Positions 8,331 to 18,349 of a stretch of DNA of 64,000 bases are shown one piece after another (position 1 is the stretch's first letter; each line of letters begins with the position of its first letter). The position numbers and the translations under genes are program-made. The notes beneath the pieces are model-generated. The model did no database searches and was not told the origin of the DNA. It was given only the letters and a program-made list of their open reading frames with translations. The DNA is taken from assembly GCF_000196515.1 (NCBI RefSeq), contig NC_014248.1, positions 3,290,001-3,354,000 of the forward strand. The letters run 5' to 3'. The stretch comes from 'Nostoc azollae' 0708. GTDB taxonomy: Bacteria; Cyanobacteriota; Cyanobacteriia; Cyanobacteriales; Nostocaceae.

Positions 8331-10037
8331 TTAGAACATACCCATACCACCCATACCACCCATACCACCCATACCACCCATACCACCCATACCACCCATA
8401 CCACTCATACCACCCATACCACCCATACCACTCATACCAGGGTCAGGAGCAGCAGCTTTCTTTTCAGGCTTTTCAACAACGATCGCTTCGGTGGTTAAAA
8501 CCATACCCGCGATAGAAGCGGCGTTTTGTAATGCAGAACGGACAACTTTAGCAGGGTCGATAATACCTGCGGCGATTAAGTCTTCGAATTCTCCAGTAGC
8601 AGCGTTGTAACCGATGTTAATATCGGTTTCTTTAACTCTACAAACAATGACGGAACCTTCAGCACCAGCATTGTCTGCAATTTGCTTTAAAGGTTCTTCT
8701 AATGCTCTTTGCACAATCTCAGCGCCAATTTTTTCTTCAGCGTTGAGGCTATTTTTAATTGCATCTATTTTTGTAGCCAGGTGAATTAAGGTTGTACCAC
8801 CACCAGGAACAATACCTTCTTCTACTGCCGCTTTGGTAGCGTTGAGAGCATCTTCAATGCGCAGTTTACGGTCTTTGAGTTCGGTTTCTGTAGCTGCTCC
8901 CACTTTAATTACTGCTACACCACCAGCCAGTTTGGCAATGCGTTCTTGGAGTTTTTGAGAATCGTAGTCGGAATCTGTTTCTTGCAACTGTTTGCGAATT
9001 TGGGCGATTCGCTTCTGTACTTCTAGTTTGGTAGAAGTGCCAGAGACAATGGTGGTACTTTCTTTGTCAATGGTGACTTTCCGGGCTGTACCCAACATTT
9101 CCACAGTAGCTGTATCCAAGCTCAAGCCGATTTCTTCAGAAATCATCTGGCCATCGGTGAGAATGGCAATATCTTGTAATAAGGCTTTGCGACGTTCGCC
9201 AAAACCAGGGGCTTTAATGGCTGCAACGGCTAAAACGCCCCGTGCTTTGTTAAGTACTAAGGTTGCTAAAGCATCACCTTCTAAATCTTCAGCAATAATT
9301 AACAAAGGCTGACCTAAAGGGGCAACTTTTTCCAGTACAGGTACTAAATCCTGAATGGCGGTGATTTTTTTGTCTGTAATTAGGATGCGGGCGTTTTCAA
9401 ATTCCACCGTCATCCGGTCGTTATTGGTGATGAAATAGGGAGAAATGTAACCCCGGTCAATCTGCATCCCTTCGACTACTTCTAATTCGGTGGTCAGGGA
9501 TTTGGATTCTTCAACGGTGATCACACCATCTTTGGTGACTTTTTCCATTGCTTGTGCCAGCATATTGCCGACTTCTTCATCGTTACCAGCGGAAACAGTA
9601 GCTACTTGAGCGATAGCACTACCTTCTACTGGCTTGGCTACTTGGGCAATTTCAGCTATCAGTGCCTCAACCGTTTTATCTATACCCCGCTTTAATGCAA
9701 TGGGGTTTGTACCTGCCGCTACGTTTTTGAGTCCTTCTCGTACCAAGGCTTGTGCTAAAACTGTCGCAGTTGTAGTACCATCTCCAGCCACATCCTTAGT
9801 TTTGGATACCACTTCTTGGATCAATCTTGCGCCAATATTTTCTAAAGGATCTTCTAATTCAATCTCCTTGGCGACGGTGATACCATCGTTGACAATTTGA
9901 GGGATACCAAATTTTTTTTCTAACAGGACGTTACGACCTTTTGGCCCCAAGGTGATTTTCACTGCGTTGGACAGAGCGTTAATACCCTTTTCTAAAGCCC
10001 GCCGAGATTCTTCATCAAATGCAATAATTTTCGCCAT
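8331..10037 (-). CDS. groEL: Chaperonin GroEL (stand-alone copy, GroEL2 type)
   Basis: 568 residues from [19 protein letters not shown]; the longer frame from 10076 is unlikely because the CIRCE element lies at its 5' end. GroEL hallmarks are [16 protein letters not shown], the ATP-site [10 protein letters not shown] and the C-terminal Gly-Met tail. No groES gene precedes it, which fits the second, monocistronic cyanobacterial groEL. The tail holds about ten GGM units, longer than usual, encoded by a 9-bp tandem repeat. Folding chaperone in the cytoplasm. The start lies 33 bases downstream of a perfect CIRCE operator, so HrcA repression is expected. Confidence 0.96.
   Translation of the reverse strand: MAKIIAFDEESRRALEKGINALSNAVKITLGPKGRNVLLEKKFGIPQIVNDGITVAKEIELEDPLENIGARLIQEVVSKTKDVAGDGTTTATVLAQALVREGLKNVAAGTNPIALKRGIDKTVEALIAEIAQVAKPVEGSAIAQVATVSAGNDEEVGNMLAQAMEKVTKDGVITVEESKSLTTELEVVEGMQIDRGYISPYFITNNDRMTVEFENARILITDKKITAIQDLVPVLEKVAPLGQPLLIIAEDLEGDALATLVLNKARGVLAVAAIKAPGFGERRKALLQDIAILTDGQMISEEIGLSLDTATVEMLGTARKVTIDKESTTIVSGTSTKLEVQKRIAQIRKQLQETDSDYDSQKLQERIAKLAGGVAVIKVGAATETELKDRKLRIEDALNATKAAVEEGIVPGGGTTLIHLATKIDAIKNSLNAEEKIGAEIVQRALEEPLKQIADNAGAEGSVIVCRVKETDINIGYNAATGEFEDLIAAGIIDPAKVVRSALQNAASIAGMVLTTEAIVVEKPEKKAAAPDPGMSGMGGMGGMSGMGGMGGMGGMGGMGGMGGMGMF
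8338..8440. repeat. 9-bp minisatellite encoding the GGM tail of GroEL
   Basis: About eleven tandem copies of CCATACCAC (CCATACCACCCATACCAC pattern) with two variant ACTCATACC units, in frame within groEL. Length changes here would alter only the flexible tail. Confidence 0.85.
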
Positions 10038-10069
10038 GTTTAATTTTTCTAACGCTTCCATTAGATAAT

Positions 10070-10096
10070 TTAGCACTCACAGGTAAAGAGTGCTAA
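10070..10096 (-). promoter_or_regulatory. CIRCE operator (HrcA site) upstream of groEL
   Basis: TTAGCACTC, nine bases, GAGTGCTAA: a perfect match to the consensus inverted repeat. It lies 33 bases upstream of the groEL start. HrcA binding here represses heat-shock chaperonin transcription in many bacteria, including cyanobacteria. Confidence 0.96.
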
Positions 10097-10183
10097 GAGT
10101 TTCAGCTATTCAATTTTACAAATTGTCATAAAAAATTGATTAATATTACAGTTGATGCTCATTTTGGATACTAGCAGTAATGG

Positions 10184-11278
10184 TTGAATCGGGAGATGAA
10201 TTTAGACAACTCCCTTAGATCCCTTGGTATTGCTAACCCTAGCGGCACCGGCTGGTTGGCGGTAGTATTTACTTTTATTTTGGCTTGGCTTGTAACTTGG
10301 CGTTTGATTCCCGCCATCCGTAAATTTGCCTTGCGGGTAGGTTGGGCTGACCAACCGAACGCTCGACGACTTAACCGAGAACCCTTACCTAATGCCGGAG
10401 GTTTGGCTATCTATGCCGGTGTTATTGCCGCTTTAGTATTAGCCAGTCTTTTACGACCCATTGAACTCCAAGGCGTATTAGCTCAGGTGTTAACTGTACT
10501 TTTGGGAGGTTCGATATTAGTCCTAGTTGGCTTTATTGATGACCAATTTGGCTTACCTCCTTCTGTGCGTTTGTGGGCGCAGATGATCACAGCCCTGTTG
10601 TTGGTGGCTAATGGCATTAGTATCAAAGTCACGTTTGGTACACCTATCGACTCACTATTGTCAATGGCATTGACAGTATTGTGGGTAGTAGGTATTACCA
10701 ATGCCATTAACTTGATGGATGGGATGGATGGTTTAGCTGGCGGGATTAGTTTTATTACTGCCATGAGTTTGTTAGGGGTTTCTGCTCAGTTTGACAATCG
10801 GGCAGCAGCAACCCTAGTTTTAGCCGCTTTGGGAGGTGCAGCACTCGGCTTTTTAAGACACAATTTTCACCCTTCACGCATCATCATGGGTGATGCTGGA
10901 GCATACTTTTTTGGCTATGTACTAGCAGCAACTAGCATATTAGGAAAACTTCAACAAAATACTGTTTATGCTCTTGTCCCGACGATTTTATTTCTGATGT
11001 TGCCGGTATTAGACACCACTCAGGTGTTTGTCCGGCGAATCTTAGCAGGAAAAAATCCCCTGAGTACACCCGGTAAAGACCATCTACACCACCGTTTGCT
11101 GGCTTGGGGTTTCTCCCAACGTCATGCAGCTTTTACTCTGTGGTCAATCACCTTGTTTTTTAATTTGCTGGCAATGAGAATACAAGGTATGACTTCATCT
11201 GTGATGCTAGCTTCTGCCACCACTATTATTTTGCTTTTGGGTTTTAGTATCTGGCAGAGAATCCATAGTAATTCGTAA
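10184..11278 (+). CDS. MraY/WecA-family undecaprenyl-phosphate sugar-1-phosphate transferase
   Basis: 364 residues from TTG at 10184, or 360 from ATG at 10196 (MNLDNSLRSLG), which is equally likely. About ten transmembrane helices. Family motifs appear in order: DDQFGLPP (metal-binding Asp pair), NAINLMDGMDGLAGG, GDAGAYFFG and the cytoplasmic HLHHRL. The layout with the HHR-type motif is that of WecA/TagO, which transfer HexNAc-1-P to the lipid carrier for O-antigen, exopolysaccharide or wall polymers, rather than MraY, but substrate cannot be proved. It is transcribed divergently from groEL. Confidence 0.88.
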   Translation: MNREMNLDNSLRSLGIANPSGTGWLAVVFTFILAWLVTWRLIPAIRKFALRVGWADQPNARRLNREPLPNAGGLAIYAGVIAALVLASLLRPIELQGVLAQVLTVLLGGSILVLVGFIDDQFGLPPSVRLWAQMITALLLVANGISIKVTFGTPIDSLLSMALTVLWVVGITNAINLMDGMDGLAGGISFITAMSLLGVSAQFDNRAAATLVLAALGGAALGFLRHNFHPSRIIMGDAGAYFFGYVLAATSILGKLQQNTVYALVPTILFLMLPVLDTTQVFVRRILAGKNPLSTPGKDHLHHRLLAWGFSQRHAAFTLWSITLFFNLLAMRIQGMTSSVMLASATTIILLLGFSIWQRIHSNS

Positions 11279-11702
11279 TTAGGGTTTGCTGAGAAAGTCT
11301 TTTCGTAAGGCCTAGGAGTCAGGAGTAAGGAGGGAGAATTAGAAGGAGGTAAGAATAGTCTCAAATCTGGGAAATTGATTGTTCTTTGATGGTTCCAAGA
11401 CTTATTCCTTGCACCTTCTTCACCTTTTCAAGCCCTGAAACTCTTGATCTATAGAGGTTTTCTCTTTATAGAGCTTAACGCCATGCTAGGCTATCAGCAA
11501 GCCCTAATTAATAATGCGTAATTCGTAATTAATCATACAAATTACTAATTCAAATGCAAATCATATATTATATATTGATGAAAGCATTCTTTGGGTAAAA
11601 CTTGTATTTTTCCAAACTCACATTTAATTGGAAGTTCCTTAATTACGAATTACAAATTACATATCCCTCATGGGAACCGGAGGCATTATTAATAATTAGA
11701 AA
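11279..11702. repeat. Intergenic region with AATTACGAATTAC-type repeats
   Basis: No gene is seen. The stretch has AATTAATAATGCGTAATTCG near 11505-11530 and AATTACGAATTACAAATTAC near 11640-11660, plus a GAGTCAGGAGTAAGGAG run near 11310-11330. These are short tandem repeats typical of this lineage. Confidence 0.55.
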
Positions 11703-12443
11703 TTACATTACCATGCCACCATCGACATTAAAAACTTGTCCAGTGATGTAAGCTGCGGCGGGATCAGCTGCTAGAAAGCTCACCATACCAGCAATATCTT
11801 CTGGTTCACCAAAACGCCCTAAAGGGATGTATTGCAGAATGCCTTCGGCTGCGATATTACTGGTCATGTCAGTGGTGATAAAACCAGGGGCAACTGCGTT
11901 TACAGTAATACCACGGCTGGCTAGTTCTTTGGCGACGGTTTTGGTAAACCCAATTACACCTGCTTTAGCGGCACTGTAGTTGGCTTGTCCAGGGTTACCC
12001 ATTTGCCCAGCAACGGAGGATATATTGATAATTCGTCCTGAACGTTGTCTAAGCATAGTTTTACTAACAGCTTTTGTACATAAGAATACACCTGTTAAAT
12101 TTAAATCTATTACTGCTTGCCATTCTTCCAGTTTCATTCTTAATAACAGGGTGTCACGGGTAATCCCTGCATTGTTGACTAGGATATCAATGCGTTTAAA
12201 CTTTTCTAAGGTTGTGTTTATCAATGTATCTACTTGATCTGATTGAGAAACGTCTGCTTGGAGGGTGATCGCATCGCCTCCCTTTGCTGTAATTTTTGCT
12301 ACTAGTTGGTCTGCTGCAGCACTAGAATTAGCATAGTTAATAACGACTTTTGCGCCTTGAGAGGCTAGTTGGAGAGTGATCGCACGTCCGATTCCTCTTG
12401 ATGCACCTGTGACAATTGCAACTTGATCGTGTAATAATGTCAT
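11703..12443 (-). CDS. fabG: 3-oxoacyl-[acyl-carrier-protein] reductase
   Basis: 246 residues from MTLLHDQ; the ATG is preceded by GAGGAAAATTCA, a good ribosome site, which decides against the upstream Met. Classic SDR: TGASRGIG nucleotide loop (about 12-19), NNAG (about 89-92), catalytic Ser in NISSV and YSAAK (Tyr and Lys, about 154-158). The C-terminal GGMVM tail is typical of FabG. It reduces beta-ketoacyl-ACP with NADPH in fatty acid synthesis. It stands alone here, outside a fab cluster. Confidence 0.94.
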   Translation of the reverse strand: MTLLHDQVAIVTGASRGIGRAITLQLASQGAKVVINYANSSAAADQLVAKITAKGGDAITLQADVSQSDQVDTLINTTLEKFKRIDILVNNAGITRDTLLLRMKLEEWQAVIDLNLTGVFLCTKAVSKTMLRQRSGRIINISSVAGQMGNPGQANYSAAKAGVIGFTKTVAKELASRGITVNAVAPGFITTDMTSNIAAEGILQYIPLGRFGEPEDIAGMVSFLAADPAAAYITGQVFNVDGGMVM

Positions 12444-12666
12444 TGAATTTTCCTCAATCTTCAAGATACCACGCTAATTATTCTATGGTGATTCGGGGAT
12501 GATTTAAGTATTGAAGCTCATATTTTGAATAACTATATCCCCGACTTCTTTGAGAAGTAAAAATCTATATCCTGGGATTGTGATAAAATTAAATCACAAT
12601 AATATTAATATTAATATTTATTAAAGATTTTGTCATACCCCACTGACAAAAGAAAAAAAATATTAT

Positions 12667-12856
12667 ATGGTAACTAAGATTGAAATTAACACGAATCTGT
12701 CTTAAGAAGCCTTAGCTTTGAGTAACTATCGAACAGCCACTTCATTATTGACAGAAACTGGTTTACATGAGTAAATCCAACGTCGCAAACAAGTTAAGGT
12801 ATTGGAAGTTTTTGGTACTATTAACTGAGGAAGATTATAACTACAAGCAACAATGA
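12667..12856 (+). pseudogene. VapB-family antitoxin relic
   Basis: Translation MVTKIEINTNLS, stop, EALALSNYRTATSLLTETG, then HE, stop, IQRRKQVKVLEVFGTIN. Two in-frame TAA codons interrupt it, and a one-base loss before GAGGAAGATTATAAC puts the C-terminus EEDYNYKQQ in another frame, ending at TGA 12854-12856. It resembles short antitoxins with a ribbon-helix start and a basic RR..V..L.G tail. It lies immediately upstream of a VapC relic, the usual gene order. Confidence 0.7.
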
Positions 12857-12864
12857 CAAACAAT

Positions 12865-12936
12865 ATGAACGTCCTTGTTGATACTTCTGTGTCGACTCTT
12901 GCATTGCGGCGAAACCAGCTAAATGATAATCTCTGA
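12865..12936 (+). pseudogene. VapC PIN-domain toxin relic (N-terminus only)
   Basis: MNVLVDTSVSTLALRRNQ then TGA after 23 codons. MNVLVDTSV with the first catalytic Asp is the classic start of VapC ribonucleases; the usual Trp after SV is Ser here. The other ~110 residues, including the remaining acidic residues, are absent, so it is dead. It begins eight bases after the antitoxin relic. Confidence 0.7.
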
Positions 12937-13187
12937 TTTACTTACTCTTCATCCTTTTGGGAGTATAACAATACTGAAACCTCAAACATTTGTCAGCCAG
13001 CTATAATCACGATTTTTATACCTTTATGAAACACTCTTACAAGGTTATTGATAGAGCGATCACCCATCATAAATCTGCTAAGATCAAATAACCACCCTAA
13101 GATCCAGTAACCTTACATCCATCATATATCATAGATTGCATAGACACATACCGCTGGAAATACTAACCAACGGATAGGGAAGGTTTA

Positions 13188-15419
13188 ATGAACAGCAAAA
13201 AACCCATATTCTCAAAATTAACTTTAAGAAGCGCCATTTTATTGTCACCCCTCTTGATATGTACTAGTTTTCTCAGTGGAAAACTCGAACTATCAGCTAC
13301 TGCTCAGGTAATATCAAATCAGGAACGGGAAGAACTAACCAGACTGCGAACAGAAAACCGCATTCAAAAGCAAGTACAGTCAGATTTTGAGCGTGCTTTT
13401 ACTCGCACCAATACACTACTAAATATCTGGTTAACTATTTTAAGTTTATTTCCAGTAGTTTTAATCGCTACAGTATGGTTTTTAAGAAAAGCCATCATTC
13501 AGGAGATTATCGAGCGATCAATGCAACAAATAGAAGGAATAGACAAATTGCAAACTCAACTACTGACTGTTAATCAAGATGCAGGAAACTTGATTCAAAC
13601 ATCACAATATCTTACTCAAGAATTAGCACAGGAAGTTAATAGACTCAAGCAAGCAATTCAAGGTGAAGAAGAAAATTTATCTATTCTTTTATCAGACTTA
13701 CCAAAATCAAAACAAGAATTTTTAACAGCCTTAGAACGTGAAGTTGAATCTGCTCAAGAGAATATCAGCAATTTAGAATTTAAATTGAATACACAATTAG
13801 AACAAGTAACTCTATCTGCTCAACAGCAAAAAATAAATATTGAAAATGTCAGAAAATTACAAGCCGATTTAGTTTCTAAATTTACGCAAGTGAACTTAGA
13901 AGTTTTCCATCAAAAAGATACTGCTGTTAATGATATTGAACAATCCCGTTCTCAGTTCATCTCTCTACTTCATGGGTTAGAGTCGGAAACTCTACAACAC
14001 AAAGAACAGACTTTTGAAAGTCTATCAAAATACCAGTCAAATTTTAGTGAACAGTTATCTCAATTTCAACTAGATACTCAAAATAAAAAAAATGTATTTA
14101 TAGCTCATCTCGAAGAATTAAATAATTTGTTGAAATCACGGATTGCTGAATTAGAAATTGATGAGCAAAACCAAAAGGATAACCTGGTTGCTACTTTAGT
14201 GAAATTACAATTAGAACTTTCTAAACAAGTCTCAGAAATACAGAATACTGCTCAACTGCGTCAACAGGAAATAATTGGTAATTTAGAAGCATCTGCTAGT
14301 GAATTTACTGCTCAGTTTTCAGATATTCAGTCTGATCTTGAACAACAGAAATTGAAGATTTTACAGAGGTTTGAAAATTTAGAATCTGAATTTATCAATG
14401 AAGTTGCAGCATTACAGAATGATGCTCAAGTTCGTCAACAAGAAATTATTGATAATTTAGAAGCATCTGGTAATGAATTTACTACTCAGTTTTCAGACAT
14501 TCAATCTGATATTCAACAACAAGAATTGAGGATTTTACATAAATTAGACAACTTAGAAAAGTTAGAATCTGAATTGGTTGATAAACTTTCAAAGATCCTC
14601 TTAGATGCTCACCAACGTAAAAATGCAATTTTACAAGAGTCAGTGGAAATCAAACCTCAACCTACTCCAGAACTGCAAACAATCCCAGAAGAAAAACAAC
14701 TAGAAATTTCTGCTGATCATGATATCAAAGAAGCAGAAATAATTTTTTTAGAAAAACGCTTCGATGAGGCTTTAGCGATTTATGAGCGAGTCGTTAAAAT
14801 TAAGCCTGATGATGCAGAAATTTGGCTAAAGCGAGGTTTAACTCTGAGTAGGTTAAAACGCTATAAAGATGCGATTATATCTTACAATCAAGCCATTAAA
14901 ATTAATCCTGATTATCATCAAGCTTGGTGTGATATTGGTGTAGCTTGCGGTAATTTAGGTAAACATCAAGAAGCTTACAACTGTTTTGATAAAGCTACAC
15001 AAATTAAGCCTGATGATGGTGTGGCTTGGTTCAATCGTGGGTTATCTTTGCTAGAATTGGAGAATTATGAAGATGCTATTTCTTCCTTTGATAAAGCTTT
15101 GGAATTTCAACCCAATTCCCCCAAAATTTGGGATAAACGCGGTTACACTTTGGTAAGATTAGGGCAAGATGACGAAGCGATTACAAATTTTGATAAAGCA
15201 TTAGAAATTAATCCACATTATCCTAGTGCTTATTATAATAAAGCAGCTTGTTTTGCACTGCAAAGAGAAGTTCCACTAGCTTTAGAGAATCTCCAAAAAG
15301 CTATTCAAATTAAACCTAGCTACAGAGAAGATGCTGCAACTGATATAGAGTTTAATGATTTTAACAAAGATTTCAGATTTCAACAATTAATTAAAGGTGA
15401 GTATGGCGGTCGTGAATAA
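13188..15419 (+). CDS. Large membrane-anchored coiled-coil protein with C-terminal TPR repeats
   Basis: 743 residues. An N-terminal signal-like helix (about 15-31) is followed by a second hydrophobic helix (about 78-98, NIWLTILSLFPVVLIATVWF). Residues ~105-500 are a long Gln/Glu/Leu-rich coiled coil, and about 515-720 hold five or six TPR units (AEIWLKRG, HQAWCDIG, GVAWFNRG, PKIWDKRG, PSAYYNKA). Within the coiled coil a 57-residue unit is tandemly duplicated (AQLRQQEIIGNLEAS and AQVRQQEIIDNLEAS, DNA 14250 and 14421). A scaffold at the inner membrane is plausible. A similar architecture is seen in other Nostocales proteins, but no function is assigned. The frame is intact. Confidence 0.8.
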   Translation: MNSKKPIFSKLTLRSAILLSPLLICTSFLSGKLELSATAQVISNQEREELTRLRTENRIQKQVQSDFERAFTRTNTLLNIWLTILSLFPVVLIATVWFLRKAIIQEIIERSMQQIEGIDKLQTQLLTVNQDAGNLIQTSQYLTQELAQEVNRLKQAIQGEEENLSILLSDLPKSKQEFLTALEREVESAQENISNLEFKLNTQLEQVTLSAQQQKINIENVRKLQADLVSKFTQVNLEVFHQKDTAVNDIEQSRSQFISLLHGLESETLQHKEQTFESLSKYQSNFSEQLSQFQLDTQNKKNVFIAHLEELNNLLKSRIAELEIDEQNQKDNLVATLVKLQLELSKQVSEIQNTAQLRQQEIIGNLEASASEFTAQFSDIQSDLEQQKLKILQRFENLESEFINEVAALQNDAQVRQQEIIDNLEASGNEFTTQFSDIQSDIQQQELRILHKLDNLEKLESELVDKLSKILLDAHQRKNAILQESVEIKPQPTPELQTIPEEKQLEISADHDIKEAEIIFLEKRFDEALAIYERVVKIKPDDAEIWLKRGLTLSRLKRYKDAIISYNQAIKINPDYHQAWCDIGVACGNLGKHQEAYNCFDKATQIKPDDGVAWFNRGLSLLELENYEDAISSFDKALEFQPNSPKIWDKRGYTLVRLGQDDEAITNFDKALEINPHYPSAYYNKAACFALQREVPLALENLQKAIQIKPSYREDAATDIEFNDFNKDFRFQQLIKGEYGGRE

Positions 15420-15489
15420 AGCCCAAAAAAAGTCATATCATGATCGGTTAAATATACTGCAAACGGGTGAAACTTGGACTTATGTCATA

Positions 15490-15660
15490 CTGATAGTGCA
15501 GGGTGGTGTAAGCCATGGGTAACGTAGTGCAGCTTATCCCTTCAGCACACTGGGTGAACCCAGAGCATGCCGTAGGCTCTAGTATCTCGGAGATTTCTTC
15601 ACTATCTCTTTCAGAGACGCTCCGCGAACGTTCAGAATGACACTTTTAAACCGTTCTTAG
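15490..15660 (-). repeat. Dispersed repeat R2 (GTCATTCTGA type), copy 1
   Basis: Read on the minus strand it begins GTGTCATTCTGAACG, then GCGGAGCGTCTCTGAAAGAG, then an AATCTCCGAGA block and GAGCCTACGG. A related copy in plus orientation lies at 25215-25375. No gene is present. Confidence 0.65.
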
Positions 15661-15715
15661 TATAATGATGATATCTGTTAGGGCTTGGTAATTGGAAAAA
15701 ATTAATTACTAGTAC

Positions 15716-15768
15716 AGTAGGGCGTAAATAGACCAACCCTTCCAAATCTCTGAAAAGCTCATGCCATA
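15716..15768 (+). repeat. Dispersed repeat R3, copy 1
   Basis: CAGTAGGGCGTAAATAGACC, then AACCCTTCCAAATCTCTGAA and AAGCTCATGCC. The inverted counterpart at 46694-46756 matches over about 50 bases with few differences. Function unknown. Confidence 0.7.
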
Positions 15769-15932
15769 TAGATTTTGAATTTTGAATTCACGGCCGTACT
15801 ACGGTAATAATCGAATCCCCAAATTCTCAAATAATTCAGGGACGTAGAATTTATTGTTTGAATTTTCAAACCAAAATTGTTCGACTTATCACTCACGACG
15901 AAATCCAAAATTTCAAATCTAAAAAAAATTGG

Positions 15933-16565
15933 TTAATGATTGTAATTATTAGTCCGGGGTGTGCGAGCGCCCACAACTGCACCCATTAATGCTGTTGCTA
16001 AACTCAATAAAGAACCTAAGACAAACCACCATAATGTTCTGGAAGTTGCTGCTGCTATTTCACGAGTTTGTGCGGTGGTTAATGCAGGTAAATTTGGTGA
16101 TATGGTACTTCCTTGTAGTCGTAGTTGATTCATTACTTCGGCAGCATTATAAGCAGCAACACCAAAAGCACCCCAGACTCCATTTGCTAATAGAAAAGAA
16201 CTAATTGCTAGGGTTGTTCCCCAAAGAATTGCGCCATTAAGTAGGGCTGTATCTCGGTGCATTGATCCACAAGCGCGAGTTGTTACCCAACCACCAAGAA
16301 ATAGGGAAAGTAATAATGCGAGAGTTGACCAAATTCCTACATTACTAATAATACCTGTAGCAATTGATCTTGGTGCTAAAGAGTCGGCTATTCTACCTGC
16401 ACCCAGCGCTCCAAAAAAGGAACTCAAAATTAGTTGAATGGCCAAAGCCATCAAAACACCAGAAATAACTGGACCCCAACGCACGCGATCACGATATTCT
16501 GTTACTCTAGTAGCGACCGTAGATTCAGGAATAATTTCATCGCCTACTCGATTTACGTATGACAT
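15933..16565 (-). CDS. Conserved-type four-helix membrane protein
   Basis: 210 residues. A polar start (YRDRVRWGPVISG) leads into four hydrophobic helices (about 33-55, 78-98, 105-130, 180-202) rich in Gly/Ala/Leu, with a conserved-looking GGWVTTRACG loop between the second and third. The architecture matches small cyanobacterial membrane proteins annotated only as hypothetical; no enzyme motif is seen. It is monocistronic, with repeats downstream and an AT-rich gap upstream. Confidence 0.65.
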   Translation of the reverse strand: MSYVNRVGDEIIPESTVATRVTEYRDRVRWGPVISGVLMALAIQLILSSFFGALGAGRIADSLAPRSIATGIISNVGIWSTLALLLSLFLGGWVTTRACGSMHRDTALLNGAILWGTTLAISSFLLANGVWGAFGVAAYNAAEVMNQLRLQGSTISPNLPALTTAQTREIAAATSRTLWWFVLGSLLSLATALMGAVVGARTPRTNNYNH

Positions 16566-16926
16566 AGTTTATTTGCTCCCTTGCAATTTTAGTAAGGATT
16601 ATCAGGTATATTTAATGCTTATATTTACAATTAAATTCCCAATTTGGCTTTTTAATCTCTATCAATGGAAAGAGTTAATCACTATGTCTGTAGTTAGAAT
16701 AAATTTGGGCAAACCTGATTAAATTAAACTAGTAAATTACGGCATAAATCAAACACTAATTTCAGAGTTTATAAACAACTTATTATGATGTATTGAATTT
16801 TAATTCATTTTGATACTAGGTTTAGTTATCTTCAATATCTGAATATGATCAAATCTAATCATAGAACTGACTATGAATTAGATTGTATAAGTCAGACTTT
16901 TTATCTATTAGAGAATGATGAAAATA
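16566..16926. other. Intergenic, nothing recognised
   Basis: About 360 AT-rich bases between the membrane protein gene and the YbjQ relic. No ORF, hairpin or repeat stands out. Confidence 0.5.
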
Positions 16927-17257
16927 TTAGCGAATTTTTACTGCTGTACCTATAGCAATAATCAGTCATAAAATTCCAGGTTGGTCAACGTTGATTGTAC
17001 CAGTCTCAATGTCAATCCCGATGACAGCATCGGCTCCTAAACACTGCGCTCTGTTTTCCAGTTCTTCTAGCGCCTTTCGTTGTCCTTCTTCAAATAAACG
17101 CTCATAACTACCAGTACGTCCACTAATAATATCACGAATGCTGGCTAAGAAATCCCGCAGGAAATTTGCTACCATAGACAACTTCTGCTGTTACTATGCC
17201 CAAATAAGAATCAATTACAGCACCTTGAATTACATCGGTGGTACTTAAAAGTATCAA
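16927..17257 (-). pseudogene. YbjQ/UPF0145-family protein, frameshifted and stopped
   Basis: Pieces read in order ILLSTTDVIQGAVIDSYLG, IVTAEVVYGS, then after a one-base shift (an extra A in GGTAGCAAATTT) NFLRDFLASIRDII, SYERLFEEGQRKALEEL and LGADAVIGIDIETG, then an in-frame TGA, then LIIAIGTAVKIR. This is the complete YbjQ fold in two frames with one nonsense codon. A TTG at 17257 after GAGG is the likely start. The family forms pentameric rings of uncertain role. The longest unbroken piece is only 71 residues. Confidence 0.85.
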
Positions 17258-17607
17258 TTACCTCATAAATAGCAAATAGCTGGATATTTTCTAATTTTGC
17301 ATTTTTTTGATGAAGAAGGTAACAATGCCTGGAACTTTCTAGATTTTGTTGTCATCCTAATAAGGTAAGTTGCTAGTTAGGGGAACGGAGAACAGAAGGC
17401 AGTTAATAACTGTAGTTTTGATCAATTACCTTTATACCTGAACGATAACAAGGAAATTTGGTTCATGACACTACTATCAGTAATCAAACCGGATTTGTAT
17501 ATTTGAATGGAGTATTTTGTCAATGTGAAAAAATACCGATTTCAAATTGAAAGATTTTTGTCTTAATGTACAAACAAAAACTTCATTAAAATTTAAGGAA
17601 ATTTATT
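17258..17607. other. Intergenic, upstream region of the TPR gene
   Basis: About 350 bases without a gene. AT-rich, presumably holding the promoter of the following TPR gene; no motif is distinct enough to call. Confidence 0.45.
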
Positions 17608-18291
17608 GTGTATAAACAGACATCATTTTTAGTGACTGTTCTATTATTAGGATCTCTCGTTACTACTACTCCTTTGGTAGCAGTGGGTGCAGAAGTATTA
17701 GTTGCTCAAGCCAGTAATCAGCGGTTAAAGGAACTGCTGGAAGAAGGACGGAGGCTAGTAGATGCGGGGGATTATAATGGAGCGATCGCAGTTTATCAGG
17801 AAGCAGGGAAATTAGATCCTAGAAATGCCAAAATTTATTCTGGGATTGGCTATTTATATGCTCAACAAAGTAATTTTCAATTGGCGTTAGCTGCTTATGG
17901 CCGAGCGATCACTATCGACCCTAATAACAGTGATTTTTATTACGCCGTAGGTTATATCAAAGGTAACACAGGAGACACACCTGGCGCTAAGGAAGCTTAT
18001 CGTCGTGCCATCCAGCTAAACCGTAATAACGTTAATGCTTATTTAGGTTTAGGTGTAACCCAAACTACTTTGGGAGACTACGAATCAGCAATGTGGGCTT
18101 ATGAACAAGCAATCAACCTGAATAGGAACAACCCCCGCACCTATGAGTTGATGGGTTCAATGTTTAAGCAGCGAAGACAAACTCAAGAAGCCAGCAATAT
18201 TTTAAGAAAAGCCCTGAATTTATATCGTAGTAGTAATGACCCAGAAGGTATAGACCGGGTAGAAGCCTTGTTACGAGAAATAGGCGGTTAA
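17608..18291 (+). CDS. Secreted or periplasmic TPR-repeat protein
   Basis: 227 residues from GTG at 17608, supported by AAGGAA seven bases upstream. A Sec signal peptide (about 1-28, cleaved near VGAEV or AQA) is followed by five TPR units of 34 residues (AIAVYQEAGKLDPRN, ALAAYGRAITIDPNN, AKEAYRRAIQLNRNN, AMWAYEQAINLNRNN, ASNILRKALNLY). A protein-protein adaptor outside the cytoplasmic membrane is likely. It is directly followed by the type I RM relic, with no link implied. Confidence 0.85.
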   Translation: MYKQTSFLVTVLLLGSLVTTTPLVAVGAEVLVAQASNQRLKELLEEGRRLVDAGDYNGAIAVYQEAGKLDPRNAKIYSGIGYLYAQQSNFQLALAAYGRAITIDPNNSDFYYAVGYIKGNTGDTPGAKEAYRRAIQLNRNNVNAYLGLGVTQTTLGDYESAMWAYEQAINLNRNNPRTYELMGSMFKQRRQTQEASNILRKALNLYRSSNDPEGIDRVEALLREIGG

Positions 18292-18349
18292 TTATTGCAG
18301 CTTGCAGCTTAGTCTGCTAACGCAGACTAACTATGTATGAAGTTTAATA

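Noticed and set aside
8338-8440. A short-spaced direct repeat array that might look like a CRISPR.
   Set aside because: The units are contiguous 9-mers in a coding frame without spacers. No CRISPR array or cas gene is seen anywhere in the window.
8276-8515. Plus-strand ORF of 79 codons rich in repeated HPYHPYHP.
   Set aside because: It is the antisense reading of the 9-bp repeat that encodes the GroEL GGM tail.
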